This document shows positions 16,874 to 25,841 of a stretch of 64,000 nucleotides of DNA, one piece after another (position 1 is the stretch's first letter; every line of letters begins with the position of its first letter). The translations under genes were made by a program, and so were the position numbers. The notes under the pieces were generated by a model that had not been told where the DNA came from, ran no database searches, and saw nothing but the letters and a program-made list of their open reading frames with translations. The DNA comes from Streptomyces echinoruber. Its GTDB lineage: Bacteria; Actinomycetota; Actinomycetes; Streptomycetales; Streptomycetaceae. The stretch spans positions 433,194 through 497,193 of the forward strand of contig NZ_BMWH01000001.1 in the NCBI RefSeq assembly GCF_014651135.1, read 5' to 3'.

Positions 16874-18784
16874 ATGGACCTGGCCCGGCTCCTGCACGAC
16901 GACCGCCCGTTCGCCCTCCTGCGCCGCCGCACCCCCGGCCGCGACCACGACACGGTGGAGGTGCTGATCGGTCCGGTCGCCGCCCGCGACCGGCTCGCCG
17001 ACCTGCCCGACGAGGGGCTCGCGCTGGTGCCCTTCCGGCAGATCCGGGAGCGCGGCTTCGACGTCCGCGACGACGGCACCCCGCTGCTCGTGCTCACGCC
17101 CGAGGAGTCGTACGAGGTCCCGCTCGCCGAGGCGCTCCGGGCACTGCCCGGCCACGCCGTGCGTGTCGAGGGCGGCGGCTTCGACATCGGCGACGCCGAG
17201 TACGCCGGGATCGTCGCGCGGGTGCTGCGGGAGGAGATCGGCCGCGGCGAGGGCGCGAACTTCGTGATCCGGCGCACCTACGAGGGGTTCGTGCCGGGCT
17301 TCGGCCGGGCCGACGCGCTCGCACTGTTCCGGCGGCTGCTGGAGGGCGAGCGGGGCGCGTACTGGACGTTCGTCGTGCACACCGGAGATCGAGAAGGGCC
17401 CGAAGGGCCTTCCTTGGAAGGGCGGCGGCGGGAGACGGGTGGGCGCACGCTGGTGGGCGCGAGCCCGGAGGTGCATGTGCGGATGTCCGGCGGAACCGTG
17501 GTGATGAACCCGATCAGCGGGACGTACCGCTATCCGGCCGACGGGCCGACGCCCGAGCACCTGCTGGACTTCCTCGCCGACGGCAAGGAGATCGAGGAGC
17601 TGTCGATGGTCGTCGACGAGGAACTGAAGATGATGTGCGCCGTCGGCGACCGGGGCGGCGTCGTCGTCGGGCCGCGCCTGCGGGAGATGGCGCACCTCGC
17701 GCACACCGAGTACGAGCTGCGCGGACGCTCCTCGCTGGACGTGCGGGAGGTGCTGCGGGAGACGATGTTCGCCGCGACCGTCACCGGCTCGCCCGTGCAG
17801 AACGCCTGCCGGGTCCTCGCACGGCACGAGACCGGCGGGCGCGGCTACTACGCCGGCGCGCTCGCGCTGCTCGGCCGGGACTCCGGCGGCGCGCAGACCC
17901 TGGACTCCCCCATCCTCATCCGCACCGCCGACATTACCGCCGACGGGCGGCTGCGGGTGCCGGTCGGCGCCACCCTGGTGCGCGGCTCGGACCCGGCGGG
18001 CGAGGTCGCGGAGACGCACGCCAAGGCGGCGGGCGTGCTGGCGGCGCTGGGCGTGCGGCCGGGCCGGCCCCGCGCGGAGCGGGCCCGGCCCCGGCTCGCC
18101 GACGACCCGCGGGTGCGGGCGGCGCTGGACGGGCGCCGGGCGGCGCTGGCGCCGTTCTGGCTGCGGATGCGGGAGCACACCGGGCACCTCGCCGGGCACG
18201 CGCTGGTGGTCGACGGGGAGGACACCTTCACCGTGATGCTCGCGCACCTGCTGCGCTCCGGCGGCCTGGAGGTGACGGTACGGCGCTACGACGAGCCGGG
18301 GCTGCGCGCGCGGGTGCTCGCCCACACCGGGCCCGTCGTCCTCGGGCCCGGCCCCGGCGACCCGTCGGACAGGGCCGATCCCAAGATGCGCTTCCTGCGC
18401 TCCCTGACCGCCGAGGTGCTCCGGGAGCACCGCCACGGCGTGCTCGGCGTCTGCCTCGGGCACGAGCTGATCGCGGCCGAGCTGGGGCTGGACATCGTCC
18501 GCAAGCGGGTGCCGTACCAGGGCGCGCAGACGGTGATCGACTTCTTCGGGCGGCCGGAGACCGTCGGTTTCTACAACAGCTTCACCGCCCGCTGCGACGA
18601 CGAGGCCGCCGCCGGACTCGCCGCCCGCGGCGTCGAGGTGAGCCGCGACGCGGACGGCGAGGTGCACGCGCTGCGCGGGCCGGGGTTCGCCTCCACGCAG
18701 TTCCATCCGGAGTCCGTCCTGACGCTGAACGGGCCCGGTGTCGTCGCGGAGCTGCTGGCCCCGGCGCTGCTGCGGCAGCCGTGA
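16874..18784 (+). CDS. trpE: fused anthranilate synthase (TrpE-TrpG)
   Basis: A 636-residue fusion converting chorismate and glutamine to anthranilate. TrpE part residues about 1-420: FVIRRTYEGF, NPISGTYRYP, EELSMVVDEELKMM and SPVQNACRVLARHETGGRGYY-type motifs split over the chorismate site. GATase part residues about 440-636: GPGPGDPSDRADP, nucleophile Cys in LGVCLGHEL, and FHPESVL for the His-Glu pair. ATG at 16874 with GGAAGAGGAA. Long fused enzymes of this type also occur in secondary metabolism (PhzE-like), but the Trp leader argues for tryptophan supply. Confidence 0.94.
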   Translation: MDLARLLHDDRPFALLRRRTPGRDHDTVEVLIGPVAARDRLADLPDEGLALVPFRQIRERGFDVRDDGTPLLVLTPEESYEVPLAEALRALPGHAVRVEGGGFDIGDAEYAGIVARVLREEIGRGEGANFVIRRTYEGFVPGFGRADALALFRRLLEGERGAYWTFVVHTGDREGPEGPSLEGRRRETGGRTLVGASPEVHVRMSGGTVVMNPISGTYRYPADGPTPEHLLDFLADGKEIEELSMVVDEELKMMCAVGDRGGVVVGPRLREMAHLAHTEYELRGRSSLDVREVLRETMFAATVTGSPVQNACRVLARHETGGRGYYAGALALLGRDSGGAQTLDSPILIRTADITADGRLRVPVGATLVRGSDPAGEVAETHAKAAGVLAALGVRPGRPRAERARPRLADDPRVRAALDGRRAALAPFWLRMREHTGHLAGHALVVDGEDTFTVMLAHLLRSGGLEVTVRRYDEPGLRARVLAHTGPVVLGPGPGDPSDRADPKMRFLRSLTAEVLREHRHGVLGVCLGHELIAAELGLDIVRKRVPYQGAQTVIDFFGRPETVGFYNSFTARCDDEAAAGLAARGVEVSRDADGEVHALRGPGFASTQFHPESVLTLNGPGVVAELLAPALLRQP

Positions 18785-18792
18785 CGCCGGGC

Positions 18793-18948
18793 GGGTCCGG
18801 GCGGGGACGGCGCTGTGCGGGTCCGGGCGGGGACGGCGCTGTGCGGGTCCGGGCGGGGACGGCGCTGTGCGGGTCCGGGCGGGGACGGCGCTGTGCGGGT
18901 CCGGGCGGGAGCGGCACCGCGTGGGTCCGGGCGGGGACGGCGCCGCCC
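18793..18948. repeat. 26-bp tandem repeat, six copies, after trpE
   Basis: Units GGGTCCGGGCGGGGACGG plus CGCTGTGC start at 18793, 18819, 18845, 18871, 18897 and 18923. The first four are identical; the last two have diverged. The array fills the gap between convergent trpE and pfkA. No coding sense. Confidence 0.92.
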
Positions 18949-18976
18949 GGGCGCGCGGTGCCGGTGCCGCGCGGGA

Positions 18977-20005
18977 TCAGCCGAAGAACACGCCGATCTC
19001 CTCGTACAGCTCCGGCGGCACGGTCTTGATCCGCTCCGCGGCCGCGTCGAGCGGCACCCGGACGATGCCGGTGCCACGCAGGGCGACCATCGTGCCGAAG
19101 TCGCCGTCGCGCACGCAGTCGATGGCGTGCAGCCCGAAGCGGGTCGCGAGCCACCGGTCGAACGCGCTGGGGGTGCCGCCGCGCTGCACGTGCCCGAGGA
19201 CCGTGGTGCGGGCGTCGTTGCCGGTGCGCCGCTCGATCTCCTTGGCGAGCCACTCGCCGATGCCGGACAGCCGCACGTGCCCGAAGGAGTCCCGCGTGTC
19301 GTCCTTGAGGATCAGCTCGCCGCCGCGCGGCCGGGCGCCCTCGGCGACGACCACGATCGGGGCGTAGGAGGACTGGAAGCGGGAGGCGACCCAGGCGCAC
19401 ACCTGGTCCAGGTCGAAGGGCTGCTCGGGGATGAGGATGACGTTGGCCCCGCCGGCCAGGCCGGAGTGGACCGCGATCCAGCCGGTGTGCCGGCCCATGA
19501 CCTCCACGACGAGGACACGCATGTGGGACTCGGCGGTGGTGTGCAGCCGGTCGATCGCCTCGGTGGCGATGTTGACGGCGGTGTCGAAGCCGAAGGTGTA
19601 GTCGGTGGCGGGCAGGTCGTTGTCGATGGTCTTGGGCACGCCGACGCAGGGCACCCCGTGCTCGCGCGCCAGGCGGGCGGCCACGCCGAGGGTGTCCTCG
19701 CCGCCGATGGCGATCAGCGCGTCGACCTCCTGCTTGGCCAGGTTCTCCGTGATGCGGCGGATGCCGTTGTCCTCCCGGAGCGGGTTGGTCCGGGAGGAGC
19801 CGAGGATGGTGCCGCCGCGGGGCAGGATGCCCCGTACGGCGGAGATGTCGAGGCGGACGGTGTAGTTCTCGAGCGGTCCCCGCCAGCCGTCCCGGAAGCC
19901 GACGAAGTCATAGCCGTACTCCTGCACGCCCTTGCGGACGATCGCGCGGATGACGGCGTTCAGCCCGGGACAGTCGCCGCCTCCCGTCAGTACTCCGACC
20001 CGCAT
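18977..20005 (-). CDS. pfkA: 6-phosphofructokinase, PPi-type active site
   Basis: A 342-residue group III phosphofructokinase. GVLTGGGDCPGLN at the N-terminus, IGGEDTLGVA, PKTIDNDLPAT, GRHTGWIA, and VLGHVQRGGTPSAFDR are all family motifs. At the two residues that discriminate phosphoryl donor (E. coli numbering 104 and 124) it has Asp (GGED) and Lys (PKTIDND); this pair marks pyrophosphate-dependent enzymes, whereas ATP enzymes have Gly at 104. ATG at 20005. PPi use is therefore predicted, not shown. Confidence 0.93.
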   Translation of the reverse strand: MRVGVLTGGGDCPGLNAVIRAIVRKGVQEYGYDFVGFRDGWRGPLENYTVRLDISAVRGILPRGGTILGSSRTNPLREDNGIRRITENLAKQEVDALIAIGGEDTLGVAARLAREHGVPCVGVPKTIDNDLPATDYTFGFDTAVNIATEAIDRLHTTAESHMRVLVVEVMGRHTGWIAVHSGLAGGANVILIPEQPFDLDQVCAWVASRFQSSYAPIVVVAEGARPRGGELILKDDTRDSFGHVRLSGIGEWLAKEIERRTGNDARTTVLGHVQRGGTPSAFDRWLATRFGLHAIDCVRDGDFGTMVALRGTGIVRVPLDAAAERIKTVPPELYEEIGVFFG

Positions 20006-20046
20006 GGAATGTCCCTTCGCCGCGGTTTCCCTCACCACCACGCTAG

Positions 20047-20062
20047 AGTGATCCAGGTCACT
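20047..20062. promoter_or_regulatory. palindrome upstream of pfkA
   Basis: AGTGA-TCCAGG-TCACT, 42 bp before the pfkA start. Likely within the promoter region; no regulator is known to me. The rest of 20063-20220 is GC-rich repeats without a gene. Confidence 0.35.
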
Positions 20063-20220
20063 TCGACATGGCCGGGAGAGCCAATTCCGTGGCAAGCCGG
20101 ACGGTTCCCGCGGGCGCGGGCGCAGGCGTGGGCCGGGGTCCGGGTGACGGGTGCGGTCAGGGACCGGGCGACGGCTGTGGTCAGGGGCCGGACGGTGGTC
20201 CGGGCCGGGCGGTCCGGCGG

Positions 20221-20283
20221 TTCACTCCCCGCCCAGGGTGGTTCACTCCCCGCCCAGGGTGGTTCACTCCCCGTCCAGGCCGC
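20221..20283 (-). repeat. 21-bp tandem repeat across the macR stop codon
   Basis: Three copies of TTCACTCCCCGCCCAGGGTGG, starting at 20221, 20242 and 20263. Read on the minus strand each ends in GGGGAGTGA, so the real macR stop (20264-20266) is followed by two more in-frame TGA codons in identical context. Confidence 0.88.
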
Positions 20284-20941
20284 GCTCGATCGCGTAGCGC
20301 ACGAGCTCGACGCGGTTGTGCAGCTGGAGCTTGCCGAGGGTGTTCTGCACGTGGTTCTGGACCGTGCGGTGGGAGATGACCAGCCGCTCGGCGATCTGCT
20401 TGTAGCTCAGGCCCTTGGCGACCAGCCGCAGCACCTCCGTCTCCCGCTCGGTCAGCCGGGGCGCGCCGGGCGCGCCGGTGTCCGGGGCGGGCGCGGGTTC
20501 GGCGGCCAGCCGCCGGTACTCGCCGAGGACCAGGCCGGCCAGGCCCGGGGTGAAGACGGCGTCGCCGGCGGCGGTGCGGCGCACCGCGTCCAGGAGCTCC
20601 TCGGTGGAGGCGGACTTCACCAGGTAGCCCGTGGCGCCCGACTTGACGGCCTCCAGCACGTCGGCGTGCTCGCCGCTGGCGGACAGCACCAGGACGCGCA
20701 CCCTCGGGTCGCCGCCGACGACCTCCTTGCACACCTGCACACCGGGCTTGCCGGGCAGGTTCAGGTCGAGGACGAGCACGTCGGGCGCCGCGGCCCGGGC
20801 CCGGCGCACCGCCTGTTCGCCGTCCCCGGCCGTGGCGACCACCTCGAAACCGGCCTCGGTCAGGTCGCGGGCCACCGCGTCCCGCCACATGGGGTGGTCG
20901 TCGACCACCATCACCCTGATCGGGTCCTGCCGCTCGCTCAT
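20264..20941 (-). CDS. macR: LuxR/NarL-family response regulator
   Basis: A 225-residue response regulator. Receiver residues about 8-125: acidic pair in VVDDHP, phospho-acceptor in LVLDLNLPG, and Lys in YLVKSAST. DNA-binding HTH at the C-terminus: LTERETEVLRLVAKGLSYKQ and ISHRTVQNHVQNTLGKL. The start ATG overlaps the histidine kinase stop by four bases. Arrangement and genomic position match the Streptomyces MacRS system (SCO2120/SCO2121), reported to control morphogenic membrane protein genes; the name rests on that recall. Confidence 0.9.
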   Translation of the reverse strand: MSERQDPIRVMVVDDHPMWRDAVARDLTEAGFEVVATAGDGEQAVRRARAAAPDVLVLDLNLPGKPGVQVCKEVVGGDPRVRVLVLSASGEHADVLEAVKSGATGYLVKSASTEELLDAVRRTAAGDAVFTPGLAGLVLGEYRRLAAEPAPAPDTGAPGAPRLTERETEVLRLVAKGLSYKQIAERLVISHRTVQNHVQNTLGKLQLHNRVELVRYAIERGLDGE

Positions 20942-22197
20942 CGCTGCTCCGCCCTCCCCCTCGTCCCCCGCGCGCACGTCGCGTCCTTCGGTACGGTCAG
21001 TTCCACTTCCGTGCCCTGCCCCGGCACCGAGATCAGCTCCGCGGTGCCGCCGATGTCCCGCATCCGGCCCCGGATGGACAGGGCCACGCCGAGCCGCCCC
21101 TCGCTCTCGGCCTGCGCCAGCCGTCCCGGGGGGATGCCGGGCCCGTCGTCGCGGACGGTCACCACGACCGCCGCCGGCTCGTCCTCGACCAGGATCCAGG
21201 CGCGGGCGTCCGGCCCGGCGTGCCGGCGGACGTTGTCCAGTGCCGCGCCGACGGCCGCCGCCAGCTCCCGGGCCGCGGCGGACGGCAGCGTCACCGGCGC
21301 GCCGGGCTCGGCGAGGCTGACCCGCTCGGTGGCGTGGGGGGCGAGCAGGGAGCGCAGGTCGACGGGCCTGTCCTCGTCCGGCTCCCCGTCCCGCTCCCCG
21401 TCCGGCTCCTCGTCGACCAGGCGGACGACGGCGCCCTCGGCCGGGTCCTCGCAGGTGCGCGCGGCCGGCACCATCCCGCCGGAGACCAGGGTGCGCAGCG
21501 CCACCTCCTGCTCGCCCGCGAGCCGGCCCAGCTCGGCCGCCTCGCCGCCGAGGGCGGCCCCGCGCCGCTTCACCATGGCCAGGACCTGCAGCACGCTGTC
21601 GTGGATGTCGCGGGCCAGCCGCTCCCGTTCCCGGGTCGCCGCCTCGATCTCCAGGGCGCGGGCCAGGGTGCGCTCGGAGGCGCGGGCCACCTCGACGACG
21701 TAGCCGATGGCGATGGCGGCCACCCAGACCAGGACCACGTTGTGCACGGTGTCGCGGGCCGGGCTGCCGCGCTCCACCAGGTTGGCGGCGGCGACCAGCG
21801 TGGAGGCGACGGCGGCCCAGCGCCAGCCGCCCTTGATCGCGAAGGCGAGGACCGAGCCGGCGGTCCAAATCGACGGCAGTGTCGGCCCGTTGGCGACGAT
21901 CCGCTCGTGGGCGACGGCGAGCGGGGTGAGCAGGATGCCGGTCAGCGCGACGGTGAGGTCGGCGGCGAGGAACCAGGTGGCGCAGCGCGCCGCGTTCTGC
22001 ACCAGCGGCAGGGTGGCCAGGGTCCACGCGCACAGCACGCAGTAGTACGCGATCGCCAGGCCGGGGCGGGTGAAGTGGTCGTAGGCGGCGGCGAACAGGC
22101 CGACCGCGTACAGCATGGTCAGCACCCGGTAGCCGGCGAGCGCGCGCCACAGCGGCTGCTCGACCGACATCCTCATCACTCTCTGGCGCTTCGGCAT
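20938..22197 (-). CDS. macS: sensor histidine kinase (NarL-partner type)
   Basis: About 419 residues. Five or six N-terminal membrane segments (YRVLTMLYAVGLFAAAYDHF, IAYYCVLCAWTLATLPL, WFLAADLTVALTGILLTPL and more). Dimerisation/phosphorylation motif ERLARDIHDSVLQVLAMVK carries the His; ATPase motifs NVRRHAGPDARAW and RDDGPGIPPGRL follow. Start is uncertain: ATG at 22197 follows an 11-G run on the minus strand; ATGs at 22176 and 22170 are alternatives. Operon with macR by ATGA overlap. Confidence 0.88.
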   Translation of the reverse strand: MPKRQRVMRMSVEQPLWRALAGYRVLTMLYAVGLFAAAYDHFTRPGLAIAYYCVLCAWTLATLPLVQNAARCATWFLAADLTVALTGILLTPLAVAHERIVANGPTLPSIWTAGSVLAFAIKGGWRWAAVASTLVAAANLVERGSPARDTVHNVVLVWVAAIAIGYVVEVARASERTLARALEIEAATRERERLARDIHDSVLQVLAMVKRRGAALGGEAAELGRLAGEQEVALRTLVSGGMVPAARTCEDPAEGAVVRLVDEEPDGERDGEPDEDRPVDLRSLLAPHATERVSLAEPGAPVTLPSAAARELAAAVGAALDNVRRHAGPDARAWILVEDEPAAVVVTVRDDGPGIPPGRLAQAESEGRLGVALSIRGRMRDIGGTAELISVPGQGTEVELTVPKDATCARGTRGRAEQR

Positions 22198-22199
22198 GT

Positions 22200-22210
22200 C
22201 CCCCCCCCCC
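22200..22210. repeat. 11-bp C homopolymer at the macS start
   Basis: Run of 11 C (plus strand) directly upstream of the macS ATG at 22197, within repeated CATGTCCCCC motifs to about 22240. Such runs are prone to slippage and to sequencing error. Confidence 0.85.
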
Positions 22211-22266
22211 ATGTCCCCCACCTCGGCATGTCCCCCCACCCCGGCAGCCGCGGCTGCTATCCGCTG

Positions 22267-23043
22267 CTATCCGGCGTCCTTCTCCTTCTCCGCCTGGTCC
22301 TTCTCGGCCTGCGCCAGCGCGGTCCTGGCCGCCTTCGCGGCCTCCCGCTCGGCCTTGGCGGCCTCCGCGAGCTGCCGCTTGGCGGCCGTGGCGTACATGT
22401 CGACGTACTCCTGGCCGGAGAGCTTCATGATCTCGTACATGACCTCGTCGGTCACCGCGCGCAGTACGAAACGGTCGTGCTCCATGCCCTGGTAGCGGCT
22501 GAAATCCAGGGGCTTGCCGATGCGGATACCGGGGCGCATCACCTTGGGGACGACCTTCCCCGGCGGCTGGATCTTCTCGGTGTCGATCATGGCGACCGGG
22601 ATGACGGGCGCGCCGGTGGCGAGCGCCACGCGTGCCAGGCCGCCGGGCTTGCCGCGGTAGAGGCGGCCGTCGGGCGAGCGGGTGCCCTCCGGGTAGATGC
22701 CGAACAACTCGCCGCGCTCCAGCACCTCGATGCCGCTCTTCACCGCCGCCTCGCCCGCGCCGCGCGCCCCGGAGCGGTCGACGGGCAACTGGCCGACGCC
22801 CTTGAAGAACGCGGCGGTCAGCCGGCCCTTGAGACCGGGCGTGGTGAAGTACTCGGCCTTCGCGATGAAGGTGACCCGGCGGTCGAGGACCGCGGGCAGG
22901 AAGAACGAGTCGGAGAAGGACAGGTGGTTGCTGGCCAGGATCGCGGGCCCCTCGGCGGGGATGTTCTCCAGGCCTTCCACCCAGGGCCGGAAGGTGAGCT
23001 TCAACAGGCCCCCGACGGAAACCTTCATCGCGCCGTACAACAC
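22267..23043 (-). CDS. PlsC-type 1-acyl-glycerol-3-phosphate acyltransferase
   Basis: A 258-residue acyltransferase of phospholipid synthesis. The catalytic HX4D motif is NHLSFSD (about residues 40-46); FFKGVGQLPVDRS and YPEGTRSPDG bind glycerol phosphate. GTG start at 23043 directly follows GGAGG spacing. A charged Lys/Ala/Glu helix forms the last 35 residues. Likely membrane-surface associated. It occupies the place of mycobacterial Rv2182c. Confidence 0.9.
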   Translation of the reverse strand: MLYGAMKVSVGGLLKLTFRPWVEGLENIPAEGPAILASNHLSFSDSFFLPAVLDRRVTFIAKAEYFTTPGLKGRLTAAFFKGVGQLPVDRSGARGAGEAAVKSGIEVLERGELFGIYPEGTRSPDGRLYRGKPGGLARVALATGAPVIPVAMIDTEKIQPPGKVVPKVMRPGIRIGKPLDFSRYQGMEHDRFVLRAVTDEVMYEIMKLSGQEYVDMYATAAKRQLAEAAKAEREAAKAARTALAQAEKDQAEKEKDAG

Positions 23044-23335
23044 CGCGTGCCTCCTGTGTCTGTCGATCAGACCTTAACCCGGAGCCGGGCGGAAGGAGCC
23101 GACGCCCCTGGTCGGTGTCGGTACCGTCGCGTACGGTGAGGTGTCCGGGATCGCCCCGGGGATCCCCCGGATCCCCCTTGTTTGCCATCCTTTGTTTGCC
23201 ATCCTTGCTTGCCTTACTTGCATCTTTCCGCTGTCCCTCTGGTATCGACCTCTGGTATCGACGAACTGTCCTTCCCGGAACCGACGAACCGTCCCTTCCG
23301 CAACCGACGAACAACCGACGAACAGGAGATCGAAG

Positions 23336-24145
23336 GTGCCGGTCCTCCCCGGAGCTGAGCCGTTCCGCCACGAGGGCGGGGAGACCGGCGTGCTCCTCTG
23401 CCACGGCTTCACCGGATCGCCCCAGTCGCTGCGCCCCTGGGCGGAGTTCCTCGCCGAGCACGGCCTGACCGTCTCGCTGCCGCTGCTGCCCGGACATGGC
23501 ACGCGCTGGGAGGACATGCAGCTCACCGGCTGGCCGGACTGGTACGCGGAGGTGGACCGCGAGCTGCGGCACCTGCGGGAGCGCTGCGCGCGGGTGTTCG
23601 TGGCCGGCCTGTCCATGGGCGGCGCGCTGGCGCTGCGGCTGGCGGCCCGGCACGGGGACGCGGTGGCCGGGCTGGTGCTGGTCAACCCCGCGAACAAGGT
23701 GCACGGGCTGTCGGCGTACGCCCTTCCCGTCGCCCGGCACCTGGTGCGCTCCACGCGGGGCATCACCAGCGACATCGCCAAGGAGGGCGCGCAGGAGGTG
23801 GGCTACGACCGGGTGCCGTTGCACGCCGCGCACTCCCTGCGGAACTTCTTCCGCGTCGTCGACCGGGAGCTGCCCCAGGTCACGCAGCCGCTGCTGCTCC
23901 TGCACAGCGTGGTGGACCACGTGGTGCCGCCGGCCGACTCCGCCCGCATCCTCAGCCGGGTGTCGTCGACGGACGTGACGGAGATCCTGCTGGAACACAG
24001 CTACCACGTGGCGACGTTGGACCACGACGCGGACCGGATCTTCGAGGAGAGCCTCGCGTTCGTCGGCCGGCTCGCACCGGGGGCCGGCGAGGCCGGTGGC
24101 GTCGGCGGTGTGGACGGCAGGGAAGGGACGGCGGCCAGTGGCTGA
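23336..24145 (+). CDS. alpha/beta hydrolase, carboxylesterase family
   Basis: A 269-residue esterase/lipase resembling Est30-type carboxylesterases. Oxyanion region LLCHGFTGSPQSL, nucleophile Ser in VAGLSMGGALAL, acid in HSVVDHVVPP and His in LEHSYHVATLDHDADR are all present. GTG start at 23336 follows AGGAGAT. The upstream 23181-23330 shows short duplications (TTTGCCATCC, CTCTGGTATCGAC, ACCGACGAAC) that may be promoter-region repeats. Next gene overlaps its end by eight bases. Confidence 0.88.
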   Translation: MPVLPGAEPFRHEGGETGVLLCHGFTGSPQSLRPWAEFLAEHGLTVSLPLLPGHGTRWEDMQLTGWPDWYAEVDRELRHLRERCARVFVAGLSMGGALALRLAARHGDAVAGLVLVNPANKVHGLSAYALPVARHLVRSTRGITSDIAKEGAQEVGYDRVPLHAAHSLRNFFRVVDRELPQVTQPLLLLHSVVDHVVPPADSARILSRVSSTDVTEILLEHSYHVATLDHDADRIFEESLAFVGRLAPGAGEAGGVGGVDGREGTAASG

Positions 24146-24881
24146 GCAGAACTCCGACCGCGAGGGGCGCGAGCAGCCGGACGGCACGGGGGGCACCGCC
24201 GGGAGCGCGGGGGGCACCGCCGGGAGTGCGGACGGTCCGGGCCGCGGCGAAGGGCCGGGCGAGGGACTGGGCGAAGGACTGGGCGGGGGCCAGGGCGCGG
24301 GACTGGTCAAGGGGCCGGACAAAGGGCTGGACAAGGCGCTGGGGAAGGGCCCCGGCGACGGTCTGCCGTTCGACGAGGAGGCCGCCTGGGCGGCGATCGT
24401 CGCCGGGTACGGCGAGGAGCCGCCGGACCCGCCGGGGAACAGGCCGCTGCGGCCGGTGGAGGACCTGGCGCTGCCGGAGACCGACGAGGACGGCGGCGCC
24501 GGCCGGCCGGTGCGTCCGCTGGGCAGCTCGGTGTCGTTCGCGCCCGGCGTCCTCCCCGGGGGCGGGCCCGGGAGCGGGCCGCGCGACCACACGCCGCCCG
24601 AGCCGTCCGAGGACGACTACGACGAGGACGACGAGGGGCACTTCGTCCCGCCGGAGCCGCCGCCGCTGCCGTCCGCCGACACCACCGCCAAGTTCGCGTG
24701 GCTCGCGGTGATCGGCGGGCCGGTGCTGCTGTTGCTGGCGGTGGTGCTCGGCTGGGACATGACGTGGTGGCTGACGACCCTGGGCATCGGCGGGTTCCTC
24801 GGCGGGTTCGTCACGCTGGTGGTGCGGATGAACCCCGGGGACGAGGAGGACGACGACCCCGGGCGTGGCGCGGTGGTGTAG
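24138..24881 (+). CDS. acidic low-complexity protein with two C-terminal membrane segments
   Basis: A 247-residue protein of unknown function. GTG start at 24138 overlaps the esterase 3' end, suggesting translational coupling. Residues 1-75 are Gly-rich with repeats (GTAGSAGGTAGSA, GEGLGEGLGG, KGPDKGLDKALGKG). Middle is Pro/Asp/Glu-rich (SEDDYDEDDEGHF). Two hydrophobic segments, WLAVIGGPVLLLLAVVLGW and LTTLGIGGFLGGFVTLVV, lie near the end, then an acidic tail. Probably a membrane protein with a large disordered cytoplasmic part. Confidence 0.75.
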   Translation: MAEQNSDREGREQPDGTGGTAGSAGGTAGSADGPGRGEGPGEGLGEGLGGGQGAGLVKGPDKGLDKALGKGPGDGLPFDEEAAWAAIVAGYGEEPPDPPGNRPLRPVEDLALPETDEDGGAGRPVRPLGSSVSFAPGVLPGGGPGSGPRDHTPPEPSEDDYDEDDEGHFVPPEPPPLPSADTTAKFAWLAVIGGPVLLLLAVVLGWDMTWWLTTLGIGGFLGGFVTLVVRMNPGDEEDDDPGRGAVV

Positions 24882-24960
24882 GCACCGGTGCCGGTCCGGG
24901 CGGTGGTGTAAGCGCCGGTACCGGTCTGGGCGGTGGCGGGGGCGCCGGTTCCGATCCGGC
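24871..24960 (+). repeat. 30-bp tandem repeat across a stop codon
   Basis: Three 30-bp units starting at 24871, 24901 and 24931. The first contains the true TAG stop (24879-24881), the second an in-frame TAA at the same place (24909-24911), the third GCG. Ten-codon units keep frame. Confidence 0.88.
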
Positions 24961-24973
24961 CGCTCCGGGTGCG

Positions 24974-25738
24974 TCAGGCGCGTCGGGCGGCCGGGATCCG
25001 CAGGGCGGCGAGGACCGGGAGGTGGTCCGTGGCCGCCCTCAGGTCCGCCTCCGTCACGCCCGGATGCCCGGCGGGAACACCGCAGCCGAGCACCTCGATG
25101 CCGTGCGTGGCGAAGATCGCGTCGATGCGCCGGCGCGGATCGGCGGGCGTGAACGTGTGCTCGGCGCCCCAGGGGGCGACGGTACGGCAGTCCTGGAGCG
25201 CGTCCGCGATGCGGGTGAACGCCGGGCCGCCGGGCTGCTCGTTCACGTCGCCGCCGGCGATCGCATGGTCGACGCCCAGACCGGCCAGCCGGTCGAGGAG
25301 CAGACCCGCCTGCTCGTACCGCTCGTCCTGGTCCAGGCTCAGGTGGCAGCTCACCACGCCGAGGCGGGCGCCGGCGAAGCGGACGACGGCGGTCGCGAAG
25401 CCGCGCCGGTGCAGGCCCGGGGTGAGCGGCAGCAGCACGTCCTCGGTGCGCTCGACGGTCGCGCGCAACGAGCACAGCAGCGCCGGGCCGGCGGCCGTCG
25501 CACCGCCGGTGAGGATCACCAGGCCGGAGGCCGCCGCGAGCCGGGCGAGCTTCTTGCGCCAGCGGAAAAAGCGGGGAGCCTCCTGGACGAGGACCAGGTC
25601 GGGGGCGCAGGCGCCGATCACACGGGCGAGGGCGTGCGGGTCGTCCCGCAGCGAGCGGATGTTGTAGCTCAGGACGCGGATGACGGCCGAGCCGTCGGGT
25701 TCCGTACGGGAGGTGGGGAGCGGTGGGCTGATCACCAT
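24974..25738 (-). CDS. endonuclease/exonuclease/phosphatase family protein
   Basis: About 254 residues of the Mg-dependent EEP fold. Motifs: VLSYNIRSLRDD (Asn), LVLVQEAP (catalytic Glu), VSCHLSLDQDERYEQA, AGGDVNEQPGG (Asp-x-Asn), and the terminal TDHLPVLAAL (Asp-His). Substrate unknown: DNA, phosphoinositide-like or sphingomyelin-like esters are all possible for the family. Start ATG at 25738 lacks a clear ribosome binding site, so a GTG closer to VIRVLSYN may be used. Confidence 0.82.
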   Translation of the reverse strand: MVISPPLPTSRTEPDGSAVIRVLSYNIRSLRDDPHALARVIGACAPDLVLVQEAPRFFRWRKKLARLAAASGLVILTGGATAAGPALLCSLRATVERTEDVLLPLTPGLHRRGFATAVVRFAGARLGVVSCHLSLDQDERYEQAGLLLDRLAGLGVDHAIAGGDVNEQPGGPAFTRIADALQDCRTVAPWGAEHTFTPADPRRRIDAIFATHGIEVLGCGVPAGHPGVTEADLRAATDHLPVLAALRIPAARRA

Positions 25739-25841
25739 GCGGATCAAGATACGCCGGGAACGGGGTGACCGCCGGTCCGGTCCGACGGGGGTCCTGCCCA
25801 CCCGCCCACCCGTCTCGGTCAGTTGGCAAGTACCCCCCCGC

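Noticed and set aside
18793..18948. 26-bp repeat array as a CRISPR
   Set aside because: Units are directly adjacent with no unique spacers, and no cas genes are in the window.
20264..24592. Minus-strand open frame of over 1400 codons containing macR
   Set aside because: Only the last 225 codons are a protein family; the rest is the wrong frame of macS, the acyltransferase and the antisense of plus-strand genes.
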